Assembly: GCA_964017155.1 (NCBI GenBank)
Contig: OZ024854.1
Span: forward strand, 52,475,596-52,539,595
From: Oasisia sp. SBJ-2009
Lineage: Eukaryota > Annelida > Polychaeta > Sabellida > Siboglinidae
Length of the DNA stretch: 64,000 nt
Direction: 5' to 3'
Under the pieces are notes generated by a model, which saw only the letters and a list, made by a program, of their open reading frames with translations, was not told the DNA's origin and searched no databases. Each line of letters begins with the position of its first letter. Positions within the stretch are counted from its first letter, which is position 1. This document shows, one piece after another, positions 48,346-60,600 of the stretch. The position numbers and the translations under genes are program-made.

Positions 48346-48419
48346 GCACGAAGGTTTGAAAGGTATTTTTTTGACAGAAACTGATTAGTCTTCTTTGTAC
48401 CTTACTATGTAAGTGATCT

Positions 48420-49684
48420 CAGACATGCCACATTTTTGGGATAGCAATCCGTATTTTTGACCTAAAATTTTGTAAGAATCCGTATCAATCCGTATCATTA
48501 ATCAGATTTTCCAGTTAAGTTTCAGTTCCAGTTTCCACGGTTTTTTTGATTATTGGGGGCAGTTAACTGGAAGAATACCGAAGTTTTACTTCACTTCAGC
48601 AAGTTTAAACTGCGTACCGCAAAACGGGCACAGTGTCATCAAATAATGACAATTTATTTCAGCTGTTCGTGTGTATATTGAAGTTTCACTTGCAAGCTTC
48701 AACATTTTAAAATCAGAAATGCAGGCGATTTCTCTGAACTCGGTCTCGGCGTCGAACTCCATTTCCTGGACTGTTTTCACAAACAGGTCATATATATATA
48801 TATATTGTGTTATACCCACAGAGTTAGATCATTAATCTTTCCTCTATAGACTGGTTTCTACTTATGACAGTTATGTGTTCGATTTATATCTATGGTAATA
48901 CCTTTCTTATCTTAAATATCCGATTTAATACTGAGTTTACTACACTATCCTAGACATATAGCGATTTACGTAGTGCGGATAATAGACAACACTTTTAGGC
49001 GCTGTATGTGTCTTTTACGGTATTTGCATTTTACATTGTTGTACGTTGCGGTTTCGATAAGCACTTACATCTGACAAGTTGTCTAAATGTACATAATCAC
49101 AACACATGTATACGTTTGCCACAAACAGGTTGTACTGCCCGAAAAATGGCACTCTTCATTATATATATATAAGTCAAGATCGCCAAACACAAGTACAAGC
49201 CGGCGATGCCATGGCAACCACCATAATAATCGATTAAAATTCATGATTTCCGTGAGCATTGGCACCGGCAAAGTGTTCCACTGCTTCTGTTTGTAATAAT
49301 CCTTCGGACAGTATAGCTGAAATAGTTATACTGGAACAATTCGATTATTACAACCAAAAACAAAACCAAGTCCTATATGTTAACATGGAGAATATGGACT
49401 TTCTGCCCCCAACTTCGTTTTCGCGCGCGAGACTTGCACGCCCTATAAACTAATCGGTGGTCTAGTTCGTTCGTTTCGAATCGATTTACTTAGTCTCTAA
49501 CAATAAACAATTATTCCATTATGCAGTATACTTTTTTGATGCATACTATAACCATAATGTGGTTAAAAATAATGTCTCCATAAATTTAGTTAAAATCCGT
49601 ATCAAAACGGAGTACGGCCGTATCACTTAAAAAACGCCAAAATCCGTATCGGATACGGGTAATCCGTATCATGTGGCATGTCTG
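48420..49684. mobile_element. hAT-like DNA element with CAGACATGCCACA ends
   Basis: 1265 bp. The 13-bp terminal inverted repeat CAGACATGCCACA is perfect at both ends. Subterminal repeats of ATCCGTATC occur several times in both orientations near each end. A 6-bp direct repeat TGATCT lies directly outside both ends (48414-48419 and 49685-49690). A 6-bp duplication is shorter than the usual hAT 8 bp, but 5-6-bp hAT groups are known. The end CAGACATG is shared with the element at 17939-18706. Minus-strand frames inside (48586-48819) include CPFCGTQF but are not recognised as transposase. Confidence 0.78.
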
Positions 49685-49690
49685 TGATCT

Positions 49691-51516
49691 TAAGGTGGCC
49701 CTAAGCACCGTCTAGGGTACAGCCTGTGTGCTGGGCCTGCCGACCTGGTAGTCACACGTCACATGACTACTGAATGACCTTAGTTTTCACCGGAAGCTAG
49801 ATTCCAAGAAAACAAAACTACACCGTGCTTTATTACTAGAAAACGAAACCAATCAAAAAGGTTATATGCACTTTGTTAGCAGTCGTCGCATCCAAAAAAG
49901 GCCGTTGTTTGGCATTGTATTATACGTGATTGGCAGCGCACTTTTGGGAATAGATCGGCATTATTTCCACAAGAAACACAAACACATATAAAGTAATAAA
50001 CTGCGATCTTGAAGGAAAGACGTGACCTTTCTTCACAATTTATCTGATAATTAGCTATTCACTTTAATCAGTGTAACAACAGTTTTGCTATTATAAATAT
50101 GTTTAGTACCTATCTTGAAGAAAGAATTTTAAAGAAATTCCTATCAAAATCCTCGATTCAATTTGCTGTATACTTTATTCGCTAATAAAAATACAATAAC
50201 AATTAGTAAGCCCTAAATCCCAATGAACACGTGTGTCCCAAACAATACAGTAACAACACAACCACAGTTACTTACTGTCTCCATAATTATGATATAATTA
50301 ACCAATCATGAAACACGGGTAATTATCGTCTGGTTGTACGACTCTATCACATCATGCATGACCTGTCAACATCAAAGTATTTGTTTGGAAACTGTTATCA
50401 ATATAGAATGACTTTGAAAATAAACAGCAGCCATGTTGCCTCAGTGTACTTGAACTTGACACATTTATAGATTTCTCAAAGTTTTGTAATTTCGCGGATT
50501 AACATGAGTAATCACTACAATGAATTACAGCGTTTTCTCACAGTCTCATGTGTGTATTTATAGCATGTGACATAAGCAGTGTTCATAACAGGGTGTGAAG
50601 ATCACATCATAGCAGTGATTCATGCAACATCGTGTGAAAAGATCACGTCACAATGGTGACTCATACATGACTGTGTAGTGTTTTCATCGCCCGACACACC
50701 TGTTGGTCTGTCAAGTACACTGGTGTAGTCACGTTACTTAAACAATACCATTTACACACCTGTGTCACAGACTTATTTCACAAGGCTCCAATACAGCAAT
50801 GTCGTGGTGCCTTTCATTGACAGTAGAATTTTGCAGCTGTTTAACTTTTGTCAGCCAAGTAAATTATGAATAATGGACAAACTCTGTAAAGTACACCATC
50901 ATTGTCAACGTTAGAAAAGGACATTTGCAGCTTCTGAGTAATTAGTGAAAACAAGACACTAGTGAAACAAAAATACAGCACACAGCAAAGTAACAGGAAG
51001 TACATGTAGGAGTGACATTGTGCAGACCCTCAAAAGTGATATTTCATGTCTTTAATCAGAATAAAAGCAACAGATACGAAATATCACTTATGACGGTATA
51101 TACCTAGGGTATTGACTTTGCTGTCACGTGTAGCAGGCAGCATTGTGTGACTTTATAGTAGCTCCGTGTCCCTGGACACAAAGTTGAGAGGTGCATCAAG
51201 GCAGAAAGGCTGGTGAACCTCAGAATCAATGAGCAGTGTTCAAGGTAACAACAGCTACAGCTGTGTCGGGGAGCTGAGTTGTAAAGGTAATCTTAACTAG
51301 CATTATTATATGTGCTGTGTGACAGCTCAGACTTCCCATTACACCTCCCTTTGGACAAAGATGAAGACAGCCATTTGTCTAGCATAAATTTAAGTAATCT
51401 AAACATTATGCCAATATTTGAACTGATTTAGAATATATGTTTAAAAATGAATGCTTTACTCATTCTGTGCACAACATACCACAGAGGATTTTCAGCCAAT
51501 ACCAGTGGAATCTGAT
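49691..51516. other. No recognisable gene; 3' side of MLH1
   Basis: AT-rich. Two similar segments near 50596-50625 and 50628-50660 (GTGTGAAGATCAC / GTGTGAAAAGATCACGTCA) form a small duplication. It may contain the MLH1 3' UTR at its right side. Confidence 0.45.
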
Positions 51517-51655
51517 TAGCTGATATGATAACTAATATCTCACTGATATGATAACTAATATCTCACTGATATGATAACTAATACTTCACTGATATGATAA
51601 CTAATACCTCACATGCACGCACACACACACACGCACACACACACACACACATACA
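51517..51655. repeat. 25-bp tandem repeat (4 copies) and CA tract
   Basis: Unit TGATATGATAACTAATATCT with CACTG, then CACACACACGCACAC. Confidence 0.9.
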
Positions 51656-52002
51656 TACAATGACAAAACAGGACAGACAAAGTAGCCAAGTACCACCCTG
51701 CCAAAGATGAGATGAGCTGTCCACAAGAAGGCCACCTCCTATCTTGGCCATAAGGTAGTGTTGCTTCTCAATTTAGTCTAGATCACATGATCACATATTA
51801 TATCTCAATATAGTCAGTATGTGACACGCACATGACAATTGTGGCATGTGTTTTTGGCTTTAGTAGTCTAGACAGAGTGTGAGTGACTAAGACATTTGAC
51901 ATGGCACAACACACACCATTGATTGACCCCATAAAGTGGCACCCTCCCGATTCCGTCAGACGTCGCCAATGTGTGCGCCACCTTTGTGCACCACCTGCAC
52001 CG

Positions 52003-52173
52003 CTAGCACCGCTCAAACACCTTGTAGAGGTCTGGCAGGTTGGCAATCTGAAGGAGGGTGGCATCTTCCGCAAAGGCCTTGGGAGGGAGGAGGGAGGCTC
52101 GGAGGGCAGGGAAGATGACGTGTTCTACCGTCCAGCGCCAGTCGGGCTGTGGAGACTCGTCCTCCACTGACGC
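52003..52173 (-). CDS. MLH1: MLH1 last exon (KVFERC and stop)
   Basis: Acceptor CTGTTTCAG; 56 codons [19 protein letters not shown] to [11 protein letters not shown] and TAG. Confidence 0.98.
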   Translation of the reverse strand, partial: ASVEDESPQPDWRWTVEHVIFPALRASLLPPKAFAEDATLLQIANLPDLYKVFERC

Positions 52174-55100
52174 CTGAAACAGTTGTCACATTGTCATTCT
52201 ACTTATAGTATCCGACAAAACATTGTGATATCTGATCAGTGATGCAATTACTCAGCAATTTGAAACTCTATTAAGGAAACATACAACTTTAATAAAGTTG
52301 CAGATATATAACAATTAATTCATTAAATAAACATGAGCAGTTTCTCAAAATACATCATTAATGTACAAATAGAGACTGCTGCTACATACATACACCAGTC
52401 ATCACTAGAGACTGCTGCCAGACATACACCAGTCATCACTAGAGACTGCTGCCACAGACATACACCAGTCATCACTAGAGACTGCTGCCAGACATACACC
52501 AGTCATCACTAGAGACTGCTGCTAGACATACACCAGTCATCACTAGAGACTGCTGCCACAGACATACACCAGTCATCACTAGAGACTGCTGCCACAGACA
52601 TACACCAGTCATCACTAGAGACTGCTGCCAGACATACACCAGTCATCACTAGAGACTGCTGCCACAGACATACACCAGTCATCACTAGAGACTGCTGCCA
52701 GAAATACACCAGTCATCACTAGAGACTGCTGCCAGACATACACCAATCATCACTAGAGACTGCTGCCAGACATACACCAGTCATCACTAGAGACTGCTGC
52801 CACAGACACACACCAGTCATCACTAGAGACTGCTGCCAGACATACACCAGTCATCACTAGAGACTGCTGCTAGACATACACCAGTCATCACTAGATACTG
52901 CTGCCACAGACATACACTAGTCATCACTAGAGACTGCTGCCATACATACACTAGTCATCACTAGAGACTGCTGCCACAAACATACACCAGTCATCACTAG
53001 AGACTGCTGCCAGACATACACTAGTCATCACTAGAGACTGCTGCCACATACATGCACCAGTCATCACTAGAGACTGCTGCCAGACATAGACCAGTCATCA
53101 CTAGAGACTGCTGCCACAGACACACACCAGTCATCACTAGAGACTGCTGACACAGACATACACCAGTCACCACTAGAGACTGCTGCCAGACATACACCAG
53201 CCATCACTAGAGACTGCTGCCACAGACATACACCAGTCATCACTAGAGACTGCTGCCACAGACACACACCAGTCATCACTAGAGACTGCTGACACAGACA
53301 TACACCAGTCACCACTAGAGACTGCTGCCACAGACATATACCAGTCATCACTAGAGACTGCTGCCAGACATACACCAGTCATCACTAGAGACTGCTGCCA
53401 CAGACAAACACCAGTCATCACTAGAGACTGCTGTCAGACATACACCAGTCATCACTAGAGACTGCTGACACAGACATACACCAGTCATCACTAGAGACTG
53501 CTGCCAGACATACACCAGTCATCACTAGAGACTGCTGCCAGACATACACCAGTCATCACTAGAGACTGCTGCCAGACATACACTAGTCATCACTAGAGAC
53601 TGCTGCCAGACATACACCAGTCATCACTAGAGACTGCTGCTACAGACATACACCAATGATCACTAGAGACTGCTGCCAGACATACACCAGTCATCACTAG
53701 AGACTGCTGCCACAGACATACACCAGTCATCACTAGAGACTGCTGCCACAGACATACACCAGTCATCACTAGAGACTGCTGCCACAGACATACACCAGTC
53801 ATCACTAGAGACTGCTGCCAGACATACACCAGTCATCACTAGAGACTGCTGCCACAGACATACACCAGTCATCACTAGAGACTGCTGCCACAGACATACA
53901 CCAGTCATCACTAGAGACTGCTGCTATAGACATACACCAGTCATCACTAGAGACTGCTGCCACAGACATACACCAGTCATCACTAGAGACTGCTGCCACA
54001 GACATACACCAGTCATCACTAGAGACTGCTGCCACAGACATACACCAGTCATCACTAGAGACTGCTGCCACAGACATACACCAGTCATCACTAGAGACTG
54101 CTGCCACAGACATACACTAGTCATCACTAGAGACTGCCGCCAGACATACACTAGTCATCACTAGAGACTGCTGCTACAGACATACACCAATGATCACTAG
54201 AGACTGCTGACACAGACACAGATCCTGTGGGTGGCTGCAGCAGATGTTACTCCACTCACCTCACTGTGTCCGTCCCCTACTGGGGAGGAAGGTGGGATCC
54301 AGTCCTTCTTCACTGCATAGAAGTCTGCTGTCTCCCTGGAAAATGTCTCGAAACACTCCTTTTCTGAGTCCCAGTTTACCTAAAGTGAATGTGGGAAACA
54401 ACAGGAAATAAATGGAAGAAGTTGTCAAATAGTCATTACTAATAAAACTTGTAAACAGGGAATGACAGTTACACAGAGCAAAGCTCCACCTAGGGAATGA
54501 CAGTTACACAGAATAAAGCTCCACCTAGGGAATGACACAGTTACACAGAATAAAGCTCCACCTAGAGAATGACACAGTTACACAGAATAAAGCTCCACCT
54601 AGAGAATGACACAGTTACACAGAGCAAAGCTCCACCTAGGGAATGACACAGTTACACAGAATAAAGCTCCATCTAGGGAATGATTCAGTTACACAGAGCA
54701 AAGCTTCACCTAGGGAATGACACAGTTACACAGAGCAAAGCTCCACCTAGGGAATGACACAGTTACACAGAGCAAAGCTCCACATAGGGAATGATAGTTA
54801 CACAGAATAAAGCTCCACCTAGGGAATGACACAGTTACACAGAGCAAAGCTCCACCTAGGGAATGACACAGTTACATAGAGCAAAGCTCCACCTAGGGAG
54901 TGATAGTTACACAGAATAAAGCTCCACCTAGGGAATGATTCAGTTACACAGAGCAAAGCTCCACCTAGGGAATGATACAGTTACACAGAATAAAGCTCCA
55001 TCTAGGGAATGATTCAGTTACACAGAGTAAAGCTCCACCTAGGGAATGATACAGTTACACAGAATAAACCTCCACCTAGGGAATGACACAGTTACACAGA

Positions 55101-57608
55101 GCAAAGCTCCACCTAGGGAATGATACAGTTACACAGAATAAAGCTCCATCTAGGGAATGATTCAGTTACACAGAGCAAAGATCCACCTAGGGAATGACAC
55201 AGTTACACAGAGCAAAGCTCCACTTAGGAAATGACACAGTTATACAGTGCAAAGCGCCACCTAGGGAATGACACAGTTACACAGAGCAAAGCGCCACCTA
55301 GGGAATGACACAGTTACACAGAGCAAAGCTCCACCTAGGGAATGACACAGTTACACAGAACAAAGCGCACCTCATGGTTTCAGACTATAAAGAATGTTAA
55401 ACCCATCTAGTATCCACCAAAATTATATTTTCGGACAAATGACAAAATAGGATCAGGCAAGAAATCACCAGAATAACTTGTTAAAATAGCTTTATTTCAA
55501 CAGATTATAACATAATACATTAATTTATAAACACTTCATAAATTTTCAAAGTTCTCTTTCAATGATGTCTACAAGTGTATTCTCTGTCATTAAACTGACT
55601 GTGCAGGTTATTTAAAACTATTACTTCTATGGTTAGTGGTAAACTAAATTGACACAGGAAATTTAATTGTGACATTTTATAGAATATTGTTGCTTTCAGG
55701 TAAATCCCAACCACAAGCTGTTAATATTTTTATGGATTAATGTATTCGGCACATCACAGAGTATTTATTTGAACATCAGCTATGACCAGTATAGCACATG
55801 ACCAATAGCCTGGATTGTCCACATTATCACTGCAGTGTTACTGCAGAGAGGCCTGATGAGAAGACACCCCTACCTCAGTGGCCAGTCGCAGGATGTACAT
55901 GGGCAGGGCGGTCTCGAGGGGGGGTATGTACGACTCACACAGCAGTGGCAGGGTGCACAACTCACCCTCCTACAACAGGTCACAGATCACGTCTGGCTCA
56001 GTGACATGGCAAGGTCACTGAGGACACTAATATGGCCGCCAGTTCCCAGAATGCTTACCATTACTTGCACATTCTACTAACACTCTGACAAGAATCTTTC
56101 AACAGAACAAGTCTATATATTTATTCCATATGGCATATCAGTGGTCATTAACCTGTTCTGGCTGGTATTGGGACTGGCTCGGTTATCCATGCCTTTTGAC
56201 AGTTAATATCATAACATAAATAACTGTACTTCCAGCATGTAAGTACAACCACAAACTATGATGATGGTCACTATTGTACCATTTTCATATTGTAGAATAG
56301 AATAAGTTAACCTGAATAACATATATAACAATAAGGAAGCTGTGTTGACGAGAGCGTTGTACCGGGCTGATCTCCACTGAGAAGTACTCCCGCAGCATGG
56401 CAGCCTTGCCCGTCAGCAGAGTGACCACGTACTGGGCCAGGTCAGTCTTGGGCCCGTCCACTTCAGTCCAGCCACTCTCAGCACTGTCCAGTGCCAGCAT
56501 GGTCAGCTCATAAATAGAGGCTGGTTCCTGTAAAATGGACAGTGGCAGGTGGTCAGTGACAGGTGGTCAGTGACAGGTGGTCAGTGACATGGGGTCAGTG
56601 ACATGAGGTCAGTGACAGGTGGTCAGTGACAGGTGGTCAGTGACATGGGGTCAGTGACAGGTGGTCAGTGATATGGGATCAGTGACAGGTGGTCAATGAC
56701 AGGTGGTCAGTGACATGGGGTCAGTGACAGGTGGTCAATGACAGGTGGTCAGTGGCAGGTGGTCATTGACATGGGGTCAGTGACAGGTGGTCATTGACAT
56801 GGGTCAGTGACAGGTGGTCATTGACATGGGTCAGTGACAGGTGGTCAGCAATGAGGGATGAAACATCTGGACATTGACTATGGGAGCCTCGAGAGTTCCA
56901 TCTAATTGGTTGAAATGAGTGAGTGAGTGAGTGAGCGAGCGAGCGAGCGAGCGAGCGAGCGAGCGAGCGAGCGAGTGAGTGTAGAATGTTTCTCAAGATG
57001 GTGTTGTCACTCATCTGTGCAACTCCATCATCAACCATCAGCTTCACAGACCTCACAGACCCAGGACCTCACAGACACAGGACCTCACAGACCCAGGACC
57101 TCATAGACCCAAGACCTCCCAGACCTCCCAGATCCAGGATATCACAGACACAGGACCTCACAGACCCAGGACCTCCCAGATCTAGGACCTCACAGACCCA
57201 GGACCTCACAGACCACACTGACCATAAGAGACTACAAGGGAGTGAAGGTGAATGGCTTCCACAGAAGAGGCCATGAGAAGTAATTGACCTGGCTCCATGG
57301 ACTGGAGGTAGCAGTCAACTGAGTGTGACATTGTGTGCAACTTGTCACAGTACCACACTGTCAGAGGTAATAATATATCCAAAAGGTACAAAAAAAGTCC
57401 ATACAGGTAATTTAACATTTTGAATTTAATAATAAGTGACATGTATGCACACCAGAAAGGGAGACACAGATGACAGTCCATTTCCTCCTCTTCCTGTATT
57501 CTCAAGTCTTGAACCAACATCACAAGTTATATCACTGACTATGGCAGTTAGGGGTTCCATAACAATTACAATGTTATACTACACTACAGAGTAATCAAAG
57601 ACTTGTTT

Positions 57609-57697
<89 letters not shown>

Positions 57698-60600
57698 CTA
57701 GTTGAGTTACCCAGCAGTGTTCGGGGGGGGGGAAAGCAGTCACCCCACTAAGACTAGGAGCAGTTGGACACAATGTAACTCACCGACAGTCGAAGCATTC
57801 CAAAGTTACCAAAGTTGAAAATGAGAAGTTGACTGAAAAGTTCTTTGCTGAAACAGAAGCAGTCAGTCAGTCAGTATAAACAAACAGAAGCTGTCACTCA
57901 GTCAGTATCAACAAACAGAAGCAGTCACACAGTCAGTATCAACAAACAGAAGCTGTCACTCAGTCAGTATCAACACACAGAAGCAATCACTCAGTCAGTA
58001 TCAACACACAGAAGCAGTCAGTCAGTCAGTATCAACACACAGAAGCTGTCACTCAGTCAGTATCAACACATAGAAGTAGTCACCCAGTCAGTATCAACAC
58101 ACAGAAGCTGTCACTCAGTCAGTATCAACAAACAGAAGCAGTCACTCAGTCAGTATCAACACACAGAAGCTGTCACTCAGTCAGTATCAACAAACAGAAG
58201 CAGTCACTCAGTCAGTATCAACAAACAGAAGCAGTCAGTCAGTCAGTATCAACAAACAGAAGCTGTCACCCAGTCAGTATCAACACACAGAAGCAGTCAC
58301 TCAGTCAGTATCAACAAACAGAAGCAGTCACTCAGTCAGTATCAACACACAGAAGCAGTCACTCAGTCAGTATCAACAAACAGAAGCAGTCACTCAGTCA
58401 GTATCAACAAACAGAAGCAGTCACTCAGTCAGTATCAACAAACAGAAGTAGTCACTCAGACAGTATCAACAAACAGAAGCAGTCACTCAGTCAGTATCAA
58501 CAAACAGAAGCAGTCAGTCAGTCAGTATCAACAAACAGAAGCTGTCACCCAGTCAGTATCAACACACAGAAGCAGTCACTCAGTCAGTATCAACAAACAG
58601 AAGCAGTCACTCAGTCAGTAACAACACACAGAAGCAGTCAGTCAGTCAGTATCAACAAACAGAAGCAGTCACTCAGTCAGTATCAACAAACAGAAGCAGT
58701 CAGTCAGTCAGTCAGTCAGTATCAACAAACAGAAGCAGTCACTCAGTCAGTATCAACACACAGAAGTAGTCACTCAGTCAGTATCAACAAACAGAAGCAG
58801 TCACTCAGTCAGTATCAACACATAGAAGTAGTCACCCAGTCAGTATCAACAAACAGAAGTAGTCACTCAGTCAGTATCAACAAACAGAAGCAGTCACTCA
58901 GTCAGTATCAACAAACAGAAGCAGTCACTCAGTCAGTATCAACAAACAGAAGCAGTCACCCAGTCAGTATCAACAAACAGAAGTAGTCACTCAGTCAGTA
59001 TCAACAAACAGAAGCAGTCACTCAGTCAGTATCAACACACAGAAGTAGTCACTCAGTCAGTATCAACAAACAGAAGCAGTCACTCAGTCAGTATCAACAA
59101 AGAGAAGTAGTCACTCAGTCAGTATCAACAAACATAAGTAGTCACTCAGTCAGTATCAACAAACAGAAGTAGTCACTCAGTCAGTATCAACAAAGAGAAG
59201 TAGTCACTCAGTCAGTATCAACAAACATAAGTAGTCACTCAGTCAGTATCAACAAAGAGAAGTAGTCACCCAGTCAGTATCAACAAACATAAGTAGTCAC
59301 TCAGTCAGTATCAACAAACATAAGTAGTCACTCAGTCAGTATCAACAAACATAAGTAGTCACTCAGTCAGTATCAACAAAGAGAAGTAGTCACCCAGTCA
59401 GTATCAACAAACATAAGTAGTCACCCAGTCAGTATCAACAAACATAAGTAGTCACTCAGTCAGTATCAACAAACAGAAGCAGTCAGTCAGTCAGTATCAA
59501 CAAACAGAAGCAGTCACTCAGTCAGTATCAACAAACAGAAGTAGTCACTCAGTCAGTATCAACAAACAGAAGCAGTCACTCAGTCAGTATCAACACACAG
59601 AAGTAGTCACTCAGTCAGTATCAACACACAGAAGCAGTCACTCAGTCAGTATCAACAAAGAGAAGTAGTCACTCAGTCAGTATCAACACACAGAAGTAGT
59701 CACTCAGTCAGTATCAACAAACATAAGTAGTCACTCAGTCAGTATCAACACACAGAAGCAGTCACTCAGTCAGTATCAACAAAGAGAAGTAGTCACTCAG
59801 TCAGTATCAACAAACAGAAGCAGTCACTCAGTCAGTATCAACAAACAGAAGCAGTCACTCAGTCAGTATCAACAAACAGAAGCAGTCACTCAGTCAGTAT
59901 CAACAAACAGAAGCAGTCACCCAGTCAGTATCAACAAACAGAAGTAGTCACTCAGTCAGTATCAACACACAGAAGTAGTCACTCAGTCAGTATCAACAAA
60001 CATAAGTAGTCACTCAGTCAGTATCAACACACAGAAGCAGTCACTCAGTCAGTATCAACAAAGAGAAGTAGTCACTCAGTCAGTATCAACAAACAGAAGC
60101 AGTCACTCAGTCAGTATCAACACACAGAAGTAGTCACTCAGTCAGTATCAACAAACAGAAGCAGTCACTCAGTCAGTATCAACAAACAGAAGCAGTCACT
60201 CAGTCAGTATCAACAAAGAGAAGTAGTCACTCAGTCAGTATCAACAAACATAAGTAGTCACTCAGTCAGTATCAACAAACAGAAGCAGTCACTCGGTCAG
60301 TATCAACAAACAGAAGTAGTCACTCAGTCAGTATCAACAAACAGAAGCAGTCACTCAGTCAGTATCAACACACAGAAGTAGTCACTCAGTCAGTATCAAC
60401 AAACAGAAGTAGTCACTCAGTCAGTATCAACAAACAGAAGCAGTCACTCAGTCAGTATCAACAAACAGAAGTAGTCACTCAGTCAGTATCAACAAACAGA
60501 AGTAGTCACTCAGTCAGTATCAACAAACAGAAGCAGTCACTCAGTCAGTATCAACAAACAGAAGTAGTCACTCAGTCAGTATCAACAAACAGAAGCAGTC

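Noticed and set aside
52372..54215. CRISPR-like appearance of regularly spaced units (also 57854-60726 and 62530-64000)
   Set aside because: The whole unit repeats with no unique spacers between conserved repeats, the arrays are in animal introns, and no cas genes are present.
57845..58621. 258-codon Ser/Gln-rich frame, and the 383-codon frame at 62618-63769
   Set aside because: Repeat translations inside MLH1 introns.
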